Below, one piece after another: positions 1 to 8,599 of a stretch of DNA of 64,000 bases (its first letter is position 1; the number at the start of each line of letters is the position of its first letter). The DNA is from Polynucleobacter sp. TSB-Sco08W16 (GTDB lineage Bacteria; Pseudomonadota; Gammaproteobacteria; Burkholderiales; Burkholderiaceae): contig NZ_CP061291.1 of the NCBI RefSeq assembly GCF_018687455.1, positions 1,426,001 to 1,490,000 of the forward strand, written 5' to 3'. The notes below the pieces were generated by a model. The model worked only from the letters and a program-made list of their open reading frames with translations, ran no database searches and was not told the DNA's origin. The position numbers and the translations under genes are program-made.

Positions 1-371
1 TTAGAAGTAGTGATACCCAGTGGTAATGTAATGGCGGCAGAAACAATCACTGCTTGCCAACCCCAGAATGTAAATGCTGCCAACTTGTCACAGAAGAGAC
101 GTACCTGACAGGTTCTTTGCACAATATAGTAAGAGGTTGCAAATAATGCCGATCCACCAAAGGCAAAAATAACCGCATTGGTATGCAATGGGCGCAAACG
201 ACCATAGCTTAGCCAAGGAATATTGAAAGTGATTTCAGGCCAGATGAGCTGCGCCGCAAGAATAACCCCCACGAGCATGCCAACAATTCCCCAGAGCACG
301 GTAACAATGGCAAATTGACTGATAACCTTGTAATTGAAGTTATCTTGATTACTCCCCACGGTGAGTCCCAT
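1..371 (-). CDS. ccoN: cbb3-type cytochrome c oxidase subunit I, N-terminal part (truncated by window edge)
   Basis: Catalytic haem-copper subunit of the high-affinity cbb3 oxidase of the inner membrane. Only the first 123 codons are in the window. The reading frame begins MGLTVGSNQD and contains two hydrophobic segments, with the loop motif RPLHTNAVIFAFGG between them; this HTNAV region is typical of CcoN and carries a haem-ligand-region histidine. An AAGGAG ribosome site lies 5 bases upstream of the ATG. It sits downstream of ccoI and ccoS on the same strand, the usual order in betaproteobacteria, and has its own FNR-type promoter. The rest of the operon (ccoO, ccoQ, ccoP) would lie to the left of the window. 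Confidence 0.93.
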   Translation of the reverse strand, partial: MGLTVGSNQDNFNYKVISQFAIVTVLWGIVGMLVGVILAAQLIWPEITFNIPWLSYGRLRPLHTNAVIFAFGGSALFATSYYIVQRTCQVRLFCDKLAAFTFWGWQAVIVSAAITLPLGITTS

Positions 372-424
372 GGTTTCTCCTTTTTTGTGACTAAACAGCG
401 ACATAATCCAAATAGACTGAATGG

Positions 425-466
425 ATTATCAAATTAAGGCTTTGAAGGGAGTTTGATCTACATCAA
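425..466 (-). promoter_or_regulatory. FNR/Anr-dependent class II promoter of ccoN
   Basis: A perfect FNR-family site, TTGAT-CTAC-ATCAA, lies at 453-466 and reads TTGATGTAGATCAA on the transcribed strand. A -10 hexamer GATAAT is at 425-430. A transcript starting near 418 would put the site centre at -41.5, the classical class II activator position. The predicted leader to the ccoN ATG is about 47 bases. Oxygen-limited induction of cbb3 oxidase by FNR/Anr is established in proteobacteria; the start site here is inferred. Confidence 0.85.
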
Positions 467-537
467 AAAGGGTGGGCCAAATTACATAAGTCCCCGTAAG
501 GAGAACCCTAGGTCAGGCAAAACCAATGATTCATTGG

Positions 538-717
538 CTACTTTTGAGAGTCTTTGCTAACTTTTGGCGTAATTGGAGCATCATCATCCATCAAGATCGA
601 CTCACCAGGGCCATTTAAGTCATCAAACTGGCCACTTTTGACTGACCAATGCAAAATCCAGGCCAAGAGCCCAACCAATAGCAGAGATAGAGGAATCAGA
701 ATAAAAAGGCTCTCCAT
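538..717 (-). CDS. ccoS: cbb3 oxidase maturation protein CcoS
   Basis: Small single-span membrane protein of 59 residues needed for insertion of haem and copper cofactors into CcoN. It starts MESLFILIPLSLLLLVG-like, with one transmembrane helix over residues 4-22 followed by the family signature WSVKSGQFDDLNGPGESIL and a short acidic tail MDDD. The ATG lies 9 bases after the ccoI stop codon, so it is translated from the ccoI message. Family members are 45-70 residues, so this one is complete. Its place between ccoI and ccoN supports the call. Confidence 0.93.
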   Translation of the reverse strand: MESLFILIPLSLLLVGLLAWILHWSVKSGQFDDLNGPGESILMDDDAPITPKVSKDSQK

Positions 718-726
718 TTCTGTAGT

Positions 727-3159
727 CTAAGCCTTTCGTAAACGCCAGGCATTGAGTGTGACCGCCAGAGAAGAAAGTGACATTCCAATTCCGGCAATCC
801 ACGGATTGACCAAACCGAGCATTGCCGCAGGAATAGCTAGCAAGTTATAGACTAGTGCCCATAGTAAATTTTCTTTAATGATGACTTGAGCCTTGTCAGC
901 CAGCGCCAATGTTTTTGCTAATGGCTCTAATGAACTAGCCGTGAGGATGGCATCAGCACCTGCAGCAGCAAGCGGCGCCCCTGCCCCCACAGCAATTGAA
1001 ATATTAGCGCGAGCCAACAAAGGTGCATCATTTACTCCATCACCAATTGCCCATACAAATCGCCCTTCTTTTTGTAGGCGCTCAATGTATTCATATTTAT
1101 CTTCAGGGGTACAGGCCCCTCGATAGTGTTGAATGCCAACATGATTAGCCCACCAAGCAACCGTTGCGGGATCGTCACCCGACACCAAATGCACTGTAAT
1201 ATTTCTAGCCTGCGCGGCGCGAAGTAAATGTTGTAACCCCACTCTTGGCGTATCCAAGAAAATAAAGCTTGCAATCAAGCCATGTTCATCCGCGAGGTGA
1301 ACTTGACCGTATTGACCATCATGCGTGTTCCGCTCTAACCCTAGCCAGACGGCGCTTCCCAGGCGGTAAGAACCACAACTTAAGCCTTTGCCCATTTCAT
1401 TTGTAACGGGATTGCTCAACAGAACGGGGTTTGAGTTCTCTAACTCTATGGCGCGCAAAATAGAAAGCGCTAATGGATGCCGTTGCCCAGCCTCCATTGC
1501 TGCCGCAAGTGCTAATGCATCTTCACGACTATAGCCTTGGCGCAGATTGATAATTTCTTGAAGCTCTGGTTGGCCCATTGTGAGGGTACCAGTCTTATCC
1601 AATACAAGATCGCTTGCTTTTACCAAGCCCTCCATCACATGGCCCCGCACAATCAATACGCCCAGCTTGGTCACTGCACCCTGCGCTGCTGCCATTGCAG
1701 TTGGTACTGCAAGTGATAATGCACATGGACAACTTGCCACTAGCACTGAAACTAAAACGGTCCATGCCTGACTGGGGTCAAAGTACAGCCAAATTGCTGA
1801 CGAAATAAATGCACTAAGCAATAAAAAAGCAACAAAGTATGCGGCCCACTTTTCAGCCAGACTGACCATCACCGGCTTAGCAAGTAATGCCTGATCTAGT
1901 AAAGAAGCAATTCCAGCGATGCGAGTAGATTGCCCAACAGCATCGATTCTCATAATCAGTGGATTAAGGATGTTGTGGGTACCGGCATAAACGCGATCCC
2001 CAATTTTTTTCTCTACTGGCTTTGCCTCTCCAGTTAGCAGCGATTCATCTAGGGCGCTAACGTTTTCAATCAAAATCCCATCCGCAGGAACCACTTCGCC
2101 CGGCGATACACGCAGCACTTCACCTGGATTGCAGTTAACTACTGGAACAATTTCAAAATCTTGAGAGGCTGGGTAATGCGGCAAACGATCGCAGGTTGCT
2201 GGTAATTGCTTTGCCAAAGCCTCTGCCCCACCTTGTGCATCCTGTCTGGCAAGCAACTCCACATAACGCGCAGCCAAGATGAAGGCGACAAACATAGTGA
2301 TGGAATCAAAATAACTTTGACCAGACCCCTTAATTAGATTAATCGTGCCAGCAATGAATGCCAAACCTAAAGCTAGGGCAATTGGTACATCCATCCCCAG
2401 CATACGAGTCTGCTTGAAGGTTTGAATACTTCGCCAAGCAGCTTGAAAGATGGGGCCTGCTGAGTACACCATCACAGGCACCGTTAGAGCCCAGCTTGTC
2501 CAACCCAACAGAACTTCAAACTCTGGCGTGATATCAGCACCTACATAGGTAGGCCACGCGTACATCATCACCTGCATCATGCCAAGTAAAGCGACACCAA
2601 GGCGAGTAAGTAATTGACGCCTTTCTCGTTTAGCTCTATCGAGTGAGAGTGAAGGCTCAAATGGCCAAGCCTCATATCCAATACGCTCGATCTCAAAAAG
2701 TAATCTAGCTAAACTGGTTTGCTCGGGTAAAAAATGCACAATGACTTTTTGGGTCACATAATTTATTTGCACATCCTTTACGCCAATCAGGCGTCGCAGA
2801 TGCTGTTCACACAACCATACACAAGCTGCACACCGAATCTTCTCTAGACGCAATGTCGTTTCTAACTCACCCGCATCACCATATGGCCTAGTAAAACGTC
2901 CGCGCAAAGAGGGGTCATCATAAGGCCTTAGTCTTTCAGGGATTTCATTACCCGCAAGGTATGCAGCAGGCTTATCGCTAGATTGAGCCCTTCTTGCATA
3001 GAAGACCTCCAGACCTTCTCCATGAATTGTTTGCGCAATGGCCATACAACCAGGACAACAAAACTGGTGCTGTACTCCACCTAATTCTGCCTCTATCAAC
3101 TCGCCAGGCAAAATTGCACTTAGGCAGTGATAACAGGTCAATTTGATGCTGTTATTCAT
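727..3159 (-). CDS. ccoI: Copper-translocating P-type ATPase of cbb3 oxidase assembly (CcoI)
   Basis: P1B-type ATPase that supplies copper to the cbb3 oxidase. The protein has 810 residues. The N-terminus carries a cysteine-rich metal-binding region (CYHC, then FCCPGC, residues 9-38), followed by a heavy-metal-associated domain with CAAC near residue 110. A membrane region of about eight helices contains the ion-path motif CPC near 476. The phosphorylation motif DKTGTLT is near 520 and the hinge GDGVNDAPLL lies in the last quarter. All catalytic motifs are intact. It is followed directly by ccoS and ccoN, which separates it from general copper-efflux CopA proteins. Confidence 0.93.
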   Translation of the reverse strand: MNNSIKLTCYHCLSAILPGELIEAELGGVQHQFCCPGCMAIAQTIHGEGLEVFYARRAQSSDKPAAYLAGNEIPERLRPYDDPSLRGRFTRPYGDAGELETTLRLEKIRCAACVWLCEQHLRRLIGVKDVQINYVTQKVIVHFLPEQTSLARLLFEIERIGYEAWPFEPSLSLDRAKRERRQLLTRLGVALLGMMQVMMYAWPTYVGADITPEFEVLLGWTSWALTVPVMVYSAGPIFQAAWRSIQTFKQTRMLGMDVPIALALGLAFIAGTINLIKGSGQSYFDSITMFVAFILAARYVELLARQDAQGGAEALAKQLPATCDRLPHYPASQDFEIVPVVNCNPGEVLRVSPGEVVPADGILIENVSALDESLLTGEAKPVEKKIGDRVYAGTHNILNPLIMRIDAVGQSTRIAGIASLLDQALLAKPVMVSLAEKWAAYFVAFLLLSAFISSAIWLYFDPSQAWTVLVSVLVASCPCALSLAVPTAMAAAQGAVTKLGVLIVRGHVMEGLVKASDLVLDKTGTLTMGQPELQEIINLRQGYSREDALALAAAMEAGQRHPLALSILRAIELENSNPVLLSNPVTNEMGKGLSCGSYRLGSAVWLGLERNTHDGQYGQVHLADEHGLIASFIFLDTPRVGLQHLLRAAQARNITVHLVSGDDPATVAWWANHVGIQHYRGACTPEDKYEYIERLQKEGRFVWAIGDGVNDAPLLARANISIAVGAGAPLAAAGADAILTASSLEPLAKTLALADKAQVIIKENLLWALVYNLLAIPAAMLGLVNPWIAGIGMSLSSLAVTLNAWRLRKA

Positions 3160-3174
3160 TGCTGGCTCATGAAT

Positions 3175-4428
3175 TTATTTCTCAGCCCAACCATTACGGC
3201 GCTCATAAATCACAAAGAGTACGCCCCAAATCACAATTGCAGAGTACGCCCATATCCAAGCCGTTCTCGATGTCTGAGAGCCAGAAATATCTAATACAAA
3301 ACCAAAAATGGCAGGGCCTAGAAGACCGCCACCAAAGCCCATCAAGGAATGCAACCCCATTGCAGCACCCTTGATATTTTCTTTGGCATTAATGACTAAG
3401 CCAGCAGTCAAAGTAGCTGAGTCTGCCATAGTGAAGATTGAATGCGCAATTGCCAAAGTGAGAATAAGCCACCATGAATTCCCAGTTGAGCTTGCGAGCG
3501 TAATGCCTAAAACAGCACTAGCTAGCATCACAATACAGACCCACTTTTGTCGACCAATGCGTAATGCAACCTCATTACCCAATATAGATGAAGGCACGCC
3601 AAAGAAATTAATAATTCCGGCTAATGTTGTAATCGCTAAAAAAGCTGACTCTCCTGAGGTGGCTACACAAAAGGCTAGGAAGGCAACAATCCAGCTACGA
3701 GAAGCAAATAACTCAAGGGTGTGAGCTGTATAGCCAAAAATAAATCCAGCGGCTTGTTTATCTTGCAACACCAATTTCCATTTGCCCACTGGAAATAAAT
3801 CTTGGATATTAATCTTGATGGGGCCACTCCACTTTTCATGAGCAAGTGGAGGAATTAATAACAAGACAATCAAGAATGCACTAAAAGGCCCAAGCGCAAT
3901 AATGCCAAATACAGAGTGCCAACCCATGGCATTCAAAATCCAACCAGAGCACAAATAAGAGAAGCCTGTACCAATTCCAAAGAAGGCCGTATAAAAAGCA
4001 ATGTGCCGCGTTAACTCTCCAGACTGAATTCGGTCAGACAAAATCTTGAGTCCCGGCATATAAGTGCCTGCCAGCCCTGCACCGTTAATAGCCATAAATA
4101 ACATGGCAGTCCAAAAGTTACTGGCAAAGAAACACATCCCCAAAAGGCCGGATGTCGCAGAGAGCCCTCCCACCAAATACACCTTGCGTGCATCTACTCG
4201 ATCGGTCAATGCTGTTGCCAGTGGTACAGCGAGCATATATCCAAAGAAAAAAGCGCTGGCAATAAGACCTGACTGGAGATTACTTAGGTGCCACTCCTCC
4301 TGCAAAGGCTTAAGTACAACGGCATAGCAGGCAAAACCTAATAAAGCACAGGTTTGTGCCAGTAGCATCAGAGGGGTGTAACCAGTTGAACGAAAGCGCA
4401 TAGAGTATCGGTAAAAACGTGAACTCAT
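3175..4428 (-). CDS. MFS transporter, substrate unknown
   Basis: Major facilitator superfamily permease of 417 residues with about twelve predicted membrane helices. The loop after helix 2 reads PLATALTDRVDARKVYLVGG, matching the family motif A (G-x-x-x-D-R-x-G-R-R) in relaxed form. It ends 15 bases before ccoI on the same strand, so the two may share a transcript, but the sequence gives no sign of a copper role. The substrate cannot be told from sequence. A cyanate/nitrate-type or organic-acid MFS is possible. Confidence 0.8.
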   Translation of the reverse strand: MSSRFYRYSMRFRSTGYTPLMLLAQTCALLGFACYAVVLKPLQEEWHLSNLQSGLIASAFFFGYMLAVPLATALTDRVDARKVYLVGGLSATSGLLGMCFFASNFWTAMLFMAINGAGLAGTYMPGLKILSDRIQSGELTRHIAFYTAFFGIGTGFSYLCSGWILNAMGWHSVFGIIALGPFSAFLIVLLLIPPLAHEKWSGPIKINIQDLFPVGKWKLVLQDKQAAGFIFGYTAHTLELFASRSWIVAFLAFCVATSGESAFLAITTLAGIINFFGVPSSILGNEVALRIGRQKWVCIVMLASAVLGITLASSTGNSWWLILTLAIAHSIFTMADSATLTAGLVINAKENIKGAAMGLHSLMGFGGGLLGPAIFGFVLDISGSQTSRTAWIWAYSAIVIWGVLFVIYERRNGWAEK

Positions 4429-4486
4429 TCTACTCGCCCCAGGCTTTAAAGACCCGCTACACTAGAGAAAAATAGACGGAGACAGC

Positions 4487-5470
4487 ATGAAAAGCACGCC
4501 CTTCCTAGGTACTGGGATTCAGATCTTAATAAGCCTATTTATCAGCCTCACTAGCTCGATAGCGTTTGCCGATAACTACCCCTCCAAACCAATTAAGGCA
4601 ATTGTTCCATTTGCACCAGGTAGCACTACCGATCAAATTGGACGAGCCTTCGCCACCAAAATATCCGAAGCGCTAGGGCAGCCCATCATCATTGAAAATC
4701 GACCTGGGGCTAATGGCATGATTGGAGCTGATTTCGTAGCTAAAGCTCAGCCTGACGGTTACACAATATTATTTGGAACCAACAGTACAAATGCAGCTCT
4801 TAAAAGTTTGGTTAAAAATTTGCCCTACAACCAAGAGACTGCATTCACTCCTATTGGCTACTTTGGCTCAGCGCCGCTCATTATTGCCATCAACAACGAC
4901 GTTCCTGCAAAATCTCTTAATGGGTTTGTATCGCTCGCCAAAGCAGATCCTGGAAAAATGACCTTTGCATATGCAAGCACCTCGCAACGGGTATCGTCTG
5001 AGATGCTGGCCAGTGCTGCCAACATCAAAATGACTGGCGTCTCCTATAAAAGCGGGCCCAATGCGATGACTGACCTCATAGGAGGACAGGTCAATATGTT
5101 CACCTCAGACTTTGGTGTTTCGCTTCCGCAGGTGCAGGCTGGAAAAATCCGTGGACTAGCTGTTACGTCACTAAAGCGCTCGCCTGCTATCCCCGAGTTA
5201 CCCACTGTAAATGAAGCGCTTGGGATTAAAAACTATGAGTTGATTGCCTTCTTTGCAGCGTTTGGCCCCGCAGGCATGCCAAAGGATGCGGTCATCAAAC
5301 TCAATAAAGCAATTAATGATGCAGCCAAGTCAAAAGATTTAGTTGAGCGACTTTCCACCATGGGATTTGAAACACAACCTGGCACTCCTGAAGCGCTTGG
5401 TCAAAAGATAAAACTAGAAACTGCTAAGTGGGCCAAGGCAATTAAAGAAGCAGGGATGGAGCCAGAATAA
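4487..5470 (+). CDS. Bug family (TctC-like) periplasmic solute-binding protein
   Basis: Extracytoplasmic receptor of the tripartite tricarboxylate transporter type, 327 residues. A signal peptide covers residues 1-28, with cleavage after SSIAFA. The mature start NYPSKPIKAIVPFAPGSTTD holds the Bug ligand-loop motif. The conserved IENRPGANGMIGADFVAKA and the later PAIPELPTVNEA are family signatures. No membrane components (tctA/tctB) are nearby, which is usual for Bug orphans. Ribosome site CGGAG lies 6 bases before the ATG. The ligand is probably a small carboxylate but cannot be assigned. Confidence 0.88.
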   Translation: MKSTPFLGTGIQILISLFISLTSSIAFADNYPSKPIKAIVPFAPGSTTDQIGRAFATKISEALGQPIIIENRPGANGMIGADFVAKAQPDGYTILFGTNSTNAALKSLVKNLPYNQETAFTPIGYFGSAPLIIAINNDVPAKSLNGFVSLAKADPGKMTFAYASTSQRVSSEMLASAANIKMTGVSYKSGPNAMTDLIGGQVNMFTSDFGVSLPQVQAGKIRGLAVTSLKRSPAIPELPTVNEALGIKNYELIAFFAAFGPAGMPKDAVIKLNKAINDAAKSKDLVERLSTMGFETQPGTPEALGQKIKLETAKWAKAIKEAGMEPE

Positions 5471-5478
5471 ATAATCTA

Positions 5479-6234
5479 TTACTGTTGACTGCGATTTGGA
5501 GAGTCCTGAAAACCATTAGACCTAAAGGTGAGCACCAGAGTATCTCGGTAGCCGTAGTTGCCAAGTGGCTGAATCGGAGTAGATTCATGAATCATGCGCT
5601 CATCATTCATCAGCAATAAAGACCAAGGCTGCGTGAGTGTAAATCGCAAACCTGCTGAGCCATTTGCCTCAAATATTCTCGTCTCTCCACCCTTAATACC
5701 ATCGCGATTTAGCAAAAACACAGCAACAAAATCAACGCCATCACGATGAGCCCCCTCAGGAGTTGGACGACCAATTCCATCCGTAGTATCAATCCGAAAT
5801 TGATGGGCCTCTACAAACCAAGTTGTCACTGGCTTTAAGCTGCTCAAGGTATTTCCAAGACCAAGTAATACAGCCTGCCAAGCAGGATCATTTTGTAAAT
5901 TTACTTGAATAGGCTCAAACCAGCGCTCGATACCACCATGCAAAGCGTTGTAGTCAACCGATTGCCAGTGAGCGCGATGAGGCACTAAAGTTAAGGCATT
6001 ATTTTTAATCTCATAACTAGCATGTCGACGAGCGCGATAACGACCACCATCCTTAAGGTAAGGGTCCCGCGGTAAACCCTCCCAATATTGAGTCAGGTTT
6101 TGCAAGTCCGATAAATCAACCTTACAAATCTCTGCAACAGTTTCAGCTGACGCGACTGCAAAGCCCTCATCACGCATGGCCTGAGGGAGGTCTTTTGCCG
6201 AAGTTAAAGCAGAGGATAGGTTAGCTGTACTCAT
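5479..6234 (-). CDS. 2OG-Fe(II) dioxygenase family protein (amino-acid hydroxylase-like)
   Basis: Member of the 2-oxoglutarate/iron dioxygenase family that includes bacterial free-amino-acid hydroxylases such as isoleucine 4-hydroxylase. Of its 251 residues the metal site is seen as HRDGVDF (HxD) in the middle, a distal His in the ERMIHEST segment, and an Arg in YRDTLVLTFR that would bind 2-oxoglutarate. No signal peptide is visible, so it is likely cytoplasmic. It is convergent with the upstream Bug gene and follows another Bug gene on its own strand. The substrate is unknown; the family call rests on motif order rather than on a search. Confidence 0.78.
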   Translation of the reverse strand: MSTANLSSALTSAKDLPQAMRDEGFAVASAETVAEICKVDLSDLQNLTQYWEGLPRDPYLKDGGRYRARRHASYEIKNNALTLVPHRAHWQSVDYNALHGGIERWFEPIQVNLQNDPAWQAVLLGLGNTLSSLKPVTTWFVEAHQFRIDTTDGIGRPTPEGAHRDGVDFVAVFLLNRDGIKGGETRIFEANGSAGLRFTLTQPWSLLLMNDERMIHESTPIQPLGNYGYRDTLVLTFRSNGFQDSPNRSQQ

Positions 6235-6266
6235 GCGTTCATTTTAGGGTAATCCACCAGAAATAC

Positions 6267-7235
6267 TTAATCGAGCTGGGCGCCCGATGCTTTCACAATC
6301 TTGATCCACTTAGCCAGTTCGTCCTTTAGAAGGACACTCAGCTTTGCTGGTGGTACAGGGCTTAAGTCTAAACCTTGGGCCATTAGCTTTTCGCGGATAT
6401 CTGGTCTTGCCATCATCTTATCTAATGCTGCTTGAATTTTCTTAACCACCTCTGGTGGGGTTCCAATCGGGGCAAACATGGCTACCCATACCTCACCCAC
6501 ACAATCAGGATACGTTTCAGCGATCGTCGGAATTTCTGGTGCAGCGCTAGAGCGCTTTGCTGAACTGATGGCAATAGCTTGCAGCTTACCCGCTTTAATG
6601 TAATTTAAGGCTGACGGCAGACTTGCAAATGCGAGTGGCACTTGGCCACCTAAAACATCATTAATTGCAGGTGCAACCCCTTTATACGGAATGTGCTGCA
6701 TATCTATACCAGCACTAGTATTTAACATCGCACCTAACAAATGACTGATGGTGCCATTACCAGCAGAGGCGTAAGAGAGCTCACCCGGTCTCTTCTTAGC
6801 AGCAGTAACTACTTCCGCGAGCGTTTTATAAGGGGATCCTGGAGGTGAAACCAATACATAGGGTGTTGCTCCAATGTAATACAGGGGAACAAAGTCATTG
6901 ATCGGATCAAAGCCTGGGTTTTTATACAAGGCAGGATTAATAGCTTGTGCGCTATTAATCGTTAGCAGCAAGGTATAACCATCCTTTGCAGAACGCGCCA
7001 CACTTTGGGTGCCGATATTGCCGCCTGCACCAGGCCTATTCTCAACCACTATCGAAGTATTGAGCGCCTCACCAAAGGCAGGCGCAATCAAGCGCGCCAC
7101 AATGTCATTGGTTCCACCAGCCGCTTGAGGAACCACCAATGCAACCGGCTTACTTGGATAAGCCTGTGCGAGCGCTGAAGATGCAATTAAAACTCCAATT
7201 AAGGCGCCTAGCAACTTACTCCATTTTTTATTCAT
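6267..7235 (-). CDS. Bug family (TctC-like) periplasmic solute-binding protein
   Basis: Secreted binding protein of 322 residues with a signal peptide (residues 1-23, cleavage near SSALA-QA) and the Bug motif YPSKPVALVVPQAAGGTND. IVVENRPGAGGNIGTQSVA and SSAAPEIPTIAE are further family signatures. It starts 11 bases after the TAXI receptor gene on the same strand, so two unrelated types of periplasmic receptor may share one transcript. No transporter membrane genes are adjacent. The ligand is unknown. Confidence 0.88.
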   Translation of the reverse strand: MNKKWSKLLGALIGVLIASSALAQAYPSKPVALVVPQAAGGTNDIVARLIAPAFGEALNTSIVVENRPGAGGNIGTQSVARSAKDGYTLLLTINSAQAINPALYKNPGFDPINDFVPLYYIGATPYVLVSPPGSPYKTLAEVVTAAKKRPGELSYASAGNGTISHLLGAMLNTSAGIDMQHIPYKGVAPAINDVLGGQVPLAFASLPSALNYIKAGKLQAIAISSAKRSSAAPEIPTIAETYPDCVGEVWVAMFAPIGTPPEVVKKIQAALDKMMARPDIREKLMAQGLDLSPVPPAKLSVLLKDELAKWIKIVKASGAQLD

Positions 7236-7246
7236 ATTGTCTCTAT

Positions 7247-8551
7247 TTAAGAATACAGATGGTTCAAGCGAGCGCGGACATCGCCCACATGCCCTTTAAG
7301 ATCGTATAACTCCTTAGAGTCCATCATAGAGACTTTGATGTTGTTAACCCGTCTCTCAATGACCTCAAGATCTTTAAAGTTCTTTTCCTTTAGGTCTGGA
7401 TTAAAGGCATTCTTCTCAAGATCTCTAAGCTCTGCATATACTTGTGCAAGCTTCAGGCGTAATAGGAAATTTTTAGCTGTTGGAATATAAGTAAACAGCG
7501 GAATAAAGATCACCAACAAAGGAATCACAATCTTGACAAAGCGCCCTACCCAAACTGCCGTCCAAAAAGGAAGATGGCGATGCAAAAAGGAAGGACCATC
7601 TTTCAGATAAATCTCTGCATCAGCATGCAAAGGAAAATCCATACCAGCGCTTGAAGGAAACTCACCTGGCTTTTGTAGGCGGGAATAGGATTTCAAGACA
7701 TCATAGGAAGCGCTTAGTAATAAAGAGATCATTGCTGGACTAACATGATCCTGCGTCACCAGAGTAGCTGTAGGCGCAATCACCTGAATATCCTGACGCG
7801 GCAGGTCATGCTGAATACTCAGAAGACCTCTGGGGACATTGACCTTGGATAAATACGGCAGATTGCGGGTATATGCATCAGCCTGATCAAAACTCATTAA
7901 ACGAATACCTGGAATCTCATAAAACTTTTTCAGAACTGGGGCTTCGGCTGCAGCAACAATAAATACCGCATCTAACTCACCACTATTAAGTTTTGCTAAG
8001 GCCTGATCTGGTTTCAGTTTCTCAGCGTGGATTTCATTTTCAGTAATGCCGCTAATGTTGAGCAAGGTAGTGCTCAAGGCTAAGGTTCCACTTCCTTCAT
8101 TACCAATGGCCACACGCTTACCTTTGAGCTGACCTAAAACTTGCAACCGGCCACCTTCGGATTTAAATGCTGGCTCGCGATACCAAACCCAAATAGGCTC
8201 ATAGAACATGCCCGCAATAGAAACTAAATTTGGATACTTACTAACATCTGCAACACCACCCTGGACCATTGCAAAATTGACGCCAGACTTGGGATCACTT
8301 AATAAGGCCAAGTTATCAATCGTGCCGCCTGTAGCCTTCACATTCAATGTGACACCATCTGAAGCAACCTCTTCCTTTAAGCGTTCACCAAACTGGTAGT
8401 AAAGACCTGTTGGAAAGCCTGTAGCCATCTCAATGACTTTTGATGGGGGTGGCACCAGTATCCATAAGACAGCAAAAATAGAAATAAGCAGAACACAAAA
8501 ACCAATGGCAATCGCAAAAGGGTTATAGATTTGTCTTTTTAGGGAGTTCAT
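7247..8551 (-). CDS. TAXI family TRAP transporter solute receptor
   Basis: Extracytoplasmic receptor of the TAXI type, which normally feeds TRAP carriers. One membrane segment near the N-terminus (residues 9-32) anchors it. The receptor domain includes ATGFPTGLYYQFGERL, the segment GNEGSGTLALSTTLL and the PNLVSIAGMFYEPIWVWYR stretch typical of the family. Unusually it has a second membrane segment around residues 340-360 and a coiled, charged C-terminal tail, as in the longer membrane-bound TAXI proteins. I prefer the ATG at 8551, preceded by AGAGG; an ATG at 8575 would add eight residues. It follows ccmI by only 48 bases. No TRAP permease genes are present. Confidence 0.83.
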   Translation of the reverse strand: MNSLKRQIYNPFAIAIGFCVLLISIFAVLWILVPPPSKVIEMATGFPTGLYYQFGERLKEEVASDGVTLNVKATGGTIDNLALLSDPKSGVNFAMVQGGVADVSKYPNLVSIAGMFYEPIWVWYREPAFKSEGGRLQVLGQLKGKRVAIGNEGSGTLALSTTLLNISGITENEIHAEKLKPDQALAKLNSGELDAVFIVAAAEAPVLKKFYEIPGIRLMSFDQADAYTRNLPYLSKVNVPRGLLSIQHDLPRQDIQVIAPTATLVTQDHVSPAMISLLLSASYDVLKSYSRLQKPGEFPSSAGMDFPLHADAEIYLKDGPSFLHRHLPFWTAVWVGRFVKIVIPLLVIFIPLFTYIPTAKNFLLRLKLAQVYAELRDLEKNAFNPDLKEKNFKDLEVIERRVNNIKVSMMDSKELYDLKGHVGDVRARLNHLYS

Positions 8552-8599
8552 AAGGCCTCTATCGTTTTTTCTCATGCTCAGTAAAGTCAGGCGATTAGA

